From an uncultured bacterium (GTDB lineage: Bacteria > Bacillota > Clostridia > Christensenellales > Borkfalkiaceae): a stretch of 9,788 nt of DNA. A program made the translations under genes and the position numbers. Position 1 is the stretch's first letter. Each line of letters begins with the position of its first letter. The notes beneath the pieces are model-generated. The model was given only the letters and a program-made list of their open reading frames with translations, had not been told where the DNA came from and did no database searches. This document shows positions 5,984 to 9,788 of this stretch, piece after piece. Location: assembly GCA_934871445.1 (NCBI GenBank), contig CAKXBD010000080.1, positions 1 to 9,788 on the forward strand. The letters run 5' to 3'.

Positions 5984-7731
5984 CACACTGATTCATTCTT
6001 CTCTTTCATAAAATCAAAAGGATATCCTATTCTAGACAATATATGTCCATATTCATTAAGCAATGCAACTGTATGCTGCTCGTTTAAGCGCGCTATACGT
6101 TGAATCGGATATATCATTAAAGAGTCCTCGATTTTGAAATTTTTAACAATTTTGTCTGAGTTTAAAAGGTATTTATATGATTCTTTTATTTTATCAATAT
6201 TCTCTTCGTGATTACTTCGACTTATGAATCGATCTAATATAAATTTATTTTTGTAGACTTCAGAAAAAAACCTTATTAGCTTTTCATAACGTTTTTTGTA
6301 GTTTGATGTGAAGCAAAAATCCAAAGAATGCGCCTCCTCAAAGTAAGCGGTATTAATACGGGCTTGTCCATCTTCATTAGCGACACACAAATCCAATACA
6401 TCAAAAGGAATGATATAATTATCTTGGAAAATTACAAAAGCTTTTTTGAAAGAATTCTCAAGATCACAAAAACAAGAAAGTTCATACTTATAAAAAGCAC
6501 TAGTTTGTTCTAATATTTTTAATAAGATTGCTTTCTCCAGCTTCCTTTTTCCATCATCTCGTAAATATGTATCACATGATTGTGTCACTAAAATATAATA
6601 GCAGTCTTTAAATTTGAATATATCACCAGTAGAAATCTCACGATGCTTTTCATTCACATATGTATCAAAAAGCTCTTTTTTTCTTATTTCAGCTAACTTC
6701 TTACGAGCAACTTTCAAATCTCCAATTGCTTGCGGAATCTCATTGCACAAATTTTGATAATGATTAATTTTAGTTGAAATATCTATCATTTTTGTCGATA
6801 GCAAACAACTATATTCATCCTCATGAAAAATTTGTGTCAATCTATTAAAAAAATCAAAGTATGATTCCCCATTGCCTTGGACTTTTTCTCCAAACACATA
6901 GTCTAGGGTATCTTGTTTAAGAGAATGAAGCTTTTCTACTGTTTTGTTACAACTTTGGTGCAAACATTCCACATAATCATCAATTAACCGATAACATTGT
7001 TTACGTTTGAATCCATAAGCCAAACTTTTTGTTACACGATCATATTTTTTTGTTAATATAAGATCCTTTTTAATATAATAAATGAACGACGTCTTTTCCG
7101 CTCCATTATCCGCAAGCATTTTGTCAAAAACACCCTCAATATCCTCTTCATTATCGGAAATACCATCTATTGTTGTAAGCATAAATATAAAATTATCTGG
7201 TATTTGAGATTGAGAAACTTTATTTTTAGCCAATTCAACACCCGCGGTATCAGATTCTCCAACTTTTGAAAAATTTTTATCAATAAGCCATAATATTGCT
7301 CCATCAGTCATACCATTAGCGGCGACATCGAATTTTTCAGCCTCATGCGTACTATGTATAGTTAAGTATTTTTCTATTATACCTTCAGTTTTTAGTTTTT
7401 TTAAAAATTCCAAAATACCTTCTTTTTCATTTAAACTAATTCTATAATTTGAATGAATCGTTTGTAGACACTCGCTCACTTCTTCCTTTTTCAAGGTGTT
7501 AATCAAAGACTGGATACTATTGCTCACATCGACTTGTAAATCCAACATGCCTTGTATTTCATCAACCTGTGATTTTTTACCAAGCCCAATTAAATATTTT
7601 TTGACTGTTTCAAATGATGTTAACGCTTCAATAAATAGTTCTTCACGCAATTGTTGCTCTTCAGACTCAGCAAAACAATCATCCACGCTAATAATATATT
7701 TAATATTTTCCATTTTGAATAGTTTTTCCAT
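5983..7731 (-). CDS. Divergent receiver-domain protein, partner of a GHKL sensor
   Basis: A 582-residue protein with an N-terminal response-regulator-like receiver. Acidic pair D17/D18 follows the first strand (YIISVDD), the probable phosphoacceptor is D151 (ILWLID), the switch threonine is T186/T187 (FMLTT) and the lysine is K221/K222 (FIYYIKK). About 130 residues of mostly helical sequence separate the first strand from the phosphoacceptor, far more than in ordinary receivers, as in the unusual receivers of Pfam 'Response receiver domain' type. The remaining 350 residues contain no recognised DNA-binding or enzyme domain. A distinctive block, GDIFKFKDCYYILVTQSCD (369-387) followed by YLRDDGKRK, and a C-terminal block YPIQRIARLNE (541-551) stand out. 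The ATG at 7731 follows GAGGTGA (7747-7741). It lies 24 bases after the sensor gene and overlaps the next frame by one base. Phosphotransfer from that sensor is inferred. Confidence 0.7.
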   Translation of the reverse strand: MEKLFKMENIKYIISVDDCFAESEEQQLREELFIEALTSFETVKKYLIGLGKKSQVDEIQGMLDLQVDVSNSIQSLINTLKKEEVSECLQTIHSNYRISLNEKEGILEFLKKLKTEGIIEKYLTIHSTHEAEKFDVAANGMTDGAILWLIDKNFSKVGESDTAGVELAKNKVSQSQIPDNFIFMLTTIDGISDNEEDIEGVFDKMLADNGAEKTSFIYYIKKDLILTKKYDRVTKSLAYGFKRKQCYRLIDDYVECLHQSCNKTVEKLHSLKQDTLDYVFGEKVQGNGESYFDFFNRLTQIFHEDEYSCLLSTKMIDISTKINHYQNLCNEIPQAIGDLKVARKKLAEIRKKELFDTYVNEKHREISTGDIFKFKDCYYILVTQSCDTYLRDDGKRKLEKAILLKILEQTSAFYKYELSCFCDLENSFKKAFVIFQDNYIIPFDVLDLCVANEDGQARINTAYFEEAHSLDFCFTSNYKKRYEKLIRFFSEVYKNKFILDRFISRSNHEENIDKIKESYKYLLNSDKIVKNFKIEDSLMIYPIQRIARLNEQHTVALLNEYGHILSRIGYPFDFMKEKNESV

Positions 7732-7740
7732 AATTTAGAT

Positions 7741-7747
7741 TCACCTC
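7741..7747 (-). promoter_or_regulatory. Ribosome binding site of the receiver gene
   Basis: GAGGTGA lies 9 bases before the ATG at 7731, inside the short gap after the sensor stop codon. It supports 7731 over the second in-frame ATG at 7713. Confidence 0.6.
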
Positions 7748-7755
7748 ATTGGTAT

Positions 7756-9672
7756 TTATGATACAATAGCGGAAAGATCAATTTCAAACTTAAATAAATT
7801 GCCATGTATATTACGTTCACTAAGCAAACGGATTCGAGCAGAATAATATCGAAGATTATTTGCAACAATATAAAGACCTAGCCCTCTACCCTTTTTCTTT
7901 TTAGTTTCGAACGGCTCAAACAGTCTCGTTTCAATATCTTGACTGATACCGATACCATTGTCAGAAACAATGATTATTCCCTTTTCATAACTTTGGATAG
8001 TAAAAATTTTGTTTTGTAAAAGATTCTTTTCCTTTGAATATTTTAACCAATATTCAGAATTGTTAAATAAATTGTCAAAAACTTGACTTAACATTCCACG
8101 GTTAATAGTAACATTAAAATCATTATCAAGCAATAGCTTGTATTGAATTCCCTCGCTCTTGCAACGCTCGAAGTAAAAATTTCGATGCTCCTCAATAAAT
8201 TCTTTAAATGAAAACGTCTGTTTTTCAGAGCGAACAAACTTTAAGCCAGGATTAAAATATGACATTTGTTTTCTCAATGTGTCTAATGCATAATTCACAT
8301 AATGTATGTGTTTTATAAAGGCATCAATAGAGGTAGACTCCTTATTGGAAATCAAGGAATTATTTTTTGCTCGTATAGCTCTTATGGATGCATCAAATTC
8401 GTGAGAAAACATCTCTACCGAAATACCTAAGCCCGCCAATTCAAACAGATCTTGGAGACGTTCACTAATTTTTTCAAAATCAAAAGATATGGTTTCAATC
8501 TGCTGTGTAAGATATTGCTGCGCTTCAAACAATTTAGAATAATCGTTTGATAAATTTTGAATATTACGATGAAGTCGCTCGAAATTTGAAATAGTTTCTG
8601 TAGGAACAAAAGCAATTGAAGTTATCTCTTCTTTTATCGTCACACAACTTTCTAAAGTATCTTTTAACAATTGTGCGTTTTTGCTTACCTCTTCATGAGT
8701 TTGCGTCAATTTACTCTTGACTTTTTCAATTACCGGGTGAAATGACAATGTATTATTAGCATCGGCCGTTGTTACGATTGTTTGATTCAAATAAGCTCGC
8801 ATTTCGTCATTGAGTCTTTTTCTATTTTTATTGATTCTTCGGATTGAATTATCTAAAATTTGTTTGAACGCACTATAATAGTTATCTTCCACAAACCCTT
8901 CTCGATTTGTAGTCTCTTTTAATACAGAATTTTCAACCCCAGTAAGATACACACATCCGATGACGCTATCGTTTCTAAGATCAAAGAAAGATCCCTTTGT
9001 CTTAGATGATGATGAGAGACCTAGCCAATCGCCGCCATCTCCCTCACCTAATCCTTGAACTATAAAACCGTCACGGACGACTTTAATTCCATGAAAACGT
9101 TCAATAAACTCCTTATATTCATCTTGATTGATTAATTTAGAAAAACTGATATTTTGATAAAAATTATCCAAAAATTTTTTATCTAATGTGTACTCATATA
9201 TTTCACATTCAAAAGTTCCCGGATCTGATGGTTTTATGTTCTCTTCATTATATATAAGGTCTTCAAATAAGCATGAGTCATTCGAAGTAAATACGTTTTT
9301 TTCCCCAGGATGATATTTGAATACAGATAAATTGGGTTTATAGCCATTCCAAAAATCAGATAAGGTAGAACCATTTACTGAAAATCTATTTTCTAAAATT
9401 TTATCCATCATATCTCTATTGTAAAAAAATGAAGATGTATAAAATGAATGTAATTCACTCTTTCCTTTTGAATAAGAGATAATGTGTTTAGCTCGCGCAC
9501 GCAATAATAAATCTTCAAATACTTCGTCTATTGTATCAATTGGCAGACCATTCACCGTTGCAATGATTTTAAAATTATTTTCTTTACTTTTAAAAGGGGA
9601 AACAATCTTATTAATACTATTGCTCAAAATATTAATTTGTTCTTGACTATCCCAAAGTTCACTATTTATCAA
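7756..9672 (-). CDS. GHKL ATPase/histidine-kinase-like sensor, N-terminal domain missing
   Basis: This looks like the C-terminal two thirds of a double-GHKL protein. Residues 200-275 match the S5-like transducer that follows an Hsp90/MORC-type ATPase (RDGFIVQGLGE, DWLGLS, TNREGFVEDNYYSAF). A long helical stretch (about 265-410) leads to a histidine-kinase core: H-box-like EMFSHEFDAS with H424, N-box QVFDNLFNNSEYW (N534, N537/N538), G1 DNGIG (571-575), F-box LFEPFETKK (584-592) and G2 GRGLGL (595-600). There are no membrane segments, so it should be cytosolic. The nominal start is a TTG at 9672 inside KIIIKDLINSELW with no ribosome binding site. The frame is open to an in-frame TGA at 9756-9754 without an ATG. 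The first ATPase domain that should precede it is therefore absent or in another frame. It forms an operon with the receiver gene. Very AT-rich composition suggests transfer. Confidence 0.75.
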   Translation of the reverse strand: MINSELWDSQEQINILSNSINKIVSPFKSKENNFKIIATVNGLPIDTIDEVFEDLLLRARAKHIISYSKGKSELHSFYTSSFFYNRDMMDKILENRFSVNGSTLSDFWNGYKPNLSVFKYHPGEKNVFTSNDSCLFEDLIYNEENIKPSDPGTFECEIYEYTLDKKFLDNFYQNISFSKLINQDEYKEFIERFHGIKVVRDGFIVQGLGEGDGGDWLGLSSSSKTKGSFFDLRNDSVIGCVYLTGVENSVLKETTNREGFVEDNYYSAFKQILDNSIRRINKNRKRLNDEMRAYLNQTIVTTADANNTLSFHPVIEKVKSKLTQTHEEVSKNAQLLKDTLESCVTIKEEITSIAFVPTETISNFERLHRNIQNLSNDYSKLFEAQQYLTQQIETISFDFEKISERLQDLFELAGLGISVEMFSHEFDASIRAIRAKNNSLISNKESTSIDAFIKHIHYVNYALDTLRKQMSYFNPGLKFVRSEKQTFSFKEFIEEHRNFYFERCKSEGIQYKLLLDNDFNVTINRGMLSQVFDNLFNNSEYWLKYSKEKNLLQNKIFTIQSYEKGIIIVSDNGIGISQDIETRLFEPFETKKKKGRGLGLYIVANNLRYYSARIRLLSERNIHGNLFKFEIDLSAIVS

Positions 9673-9683
9673 ATCTTTAATTA

Positions 9684-9788
9684 TTATTTTTGTATAGGAC
9701 TTTTCAGCGTCAACAGCACGTTCACCATTTGTCTGTTGCCGTTTTCTTTCATTTCACAAGAAACGAGGAATGCCCAACCTGCATTCTT
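9684..9788 (-). other. Open frame running in from the window edge
   Basis: A minus-strand frame, open from the window edge, reads KNAGWAFLVSCEMKENGN, continues RQMVNVLLTLKSPIQK and ends at a TAA at 9686-9684. It overlaps the upstream part of the sensor frame. It does not look like the ATPase domain expected there and I do not recognise it. It may be the 3' end of an unrelated gene joined here, or noise. Confidence 0.25.

Noticed and set aside
1..9788. CRISPR array, tRNA, rRNA or insertion-sequence ends
   Set aside because: No regularly spaced repeats, cloverleaf-like gene, ribosomal RNA sequence or transposase with terminal inverted repeats was seen by eye on either strand. A computed search could still find short repeats I missed.

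Overview
The window looks like low-GC Gram-positive (Clostridia-type, probably gut-associated) DNA. Strong AGGGG-type ribosome binding sites, a malQ/glgP glycogen locus and AT-rich coding support this, but the genus cannot be read from the sequence. Every gene I can support lies on the minus strand, so transcription runs from right to left. Composition changes sharply: about 9.7-5.8 kb is very AT-rich, about 5.2-3.8 kb is clearly GC-richer, and the remainder is intermediate. This suggests three segments of different origin.

Right segment (9.79-5.83 kb). A two-gene signalling cassette consists of a large GHKL-type ATPase/sensor-kinase-like protein, which lacks its expected N-terminal ATPase domain here, and a 582-residue protein with a divergent response-regulator receiver domain and a large unrecognised C-terminal region. 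They are 24 bases apart. A third reading frame starts on the receiver stop codon (TGATG), but after about 50 codons it runs into a separate small gene that has its own ribosome binding site and a TTG start. This is the best candidate for an undescribed system, probably accessory or defence-like.

Middle segment (5.83-3.31 kb). It holds an uncharacterised acidic protein gene, then the remains of a primase-helicase of the kind found in predicted TOTE conflict systems. The primase half has a large internal deletion with a frame change, and the helicase is cut after motif III and ends in an unrelated tail. Next come a frameshifted unidentified fragment, an orphan 3' gene end and a rho-independent terminator.

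Left segment (3.31 kb to 1). A near-consensus promoter runs directly into the C-terminal quarter of glycogen phosphorylase (5' part missing). A terminator-like hairpin, an intact malQ (4-alpha-glucanotransferase), a tyrosine integrase pseudogene (frameshifted, 5' end missing, abutting malQ) and a final hairpin follow.

Overall this is a decaying accessory region beside glycogen genes. The only apparently complete protein genes are malQ, the receiver gene and the small uncharacterised gene at 5830-5180. So many truncations in a row could reflect real genome erosion around a mobile element, or an assembly artefact. The sequence alone does not decide between them.
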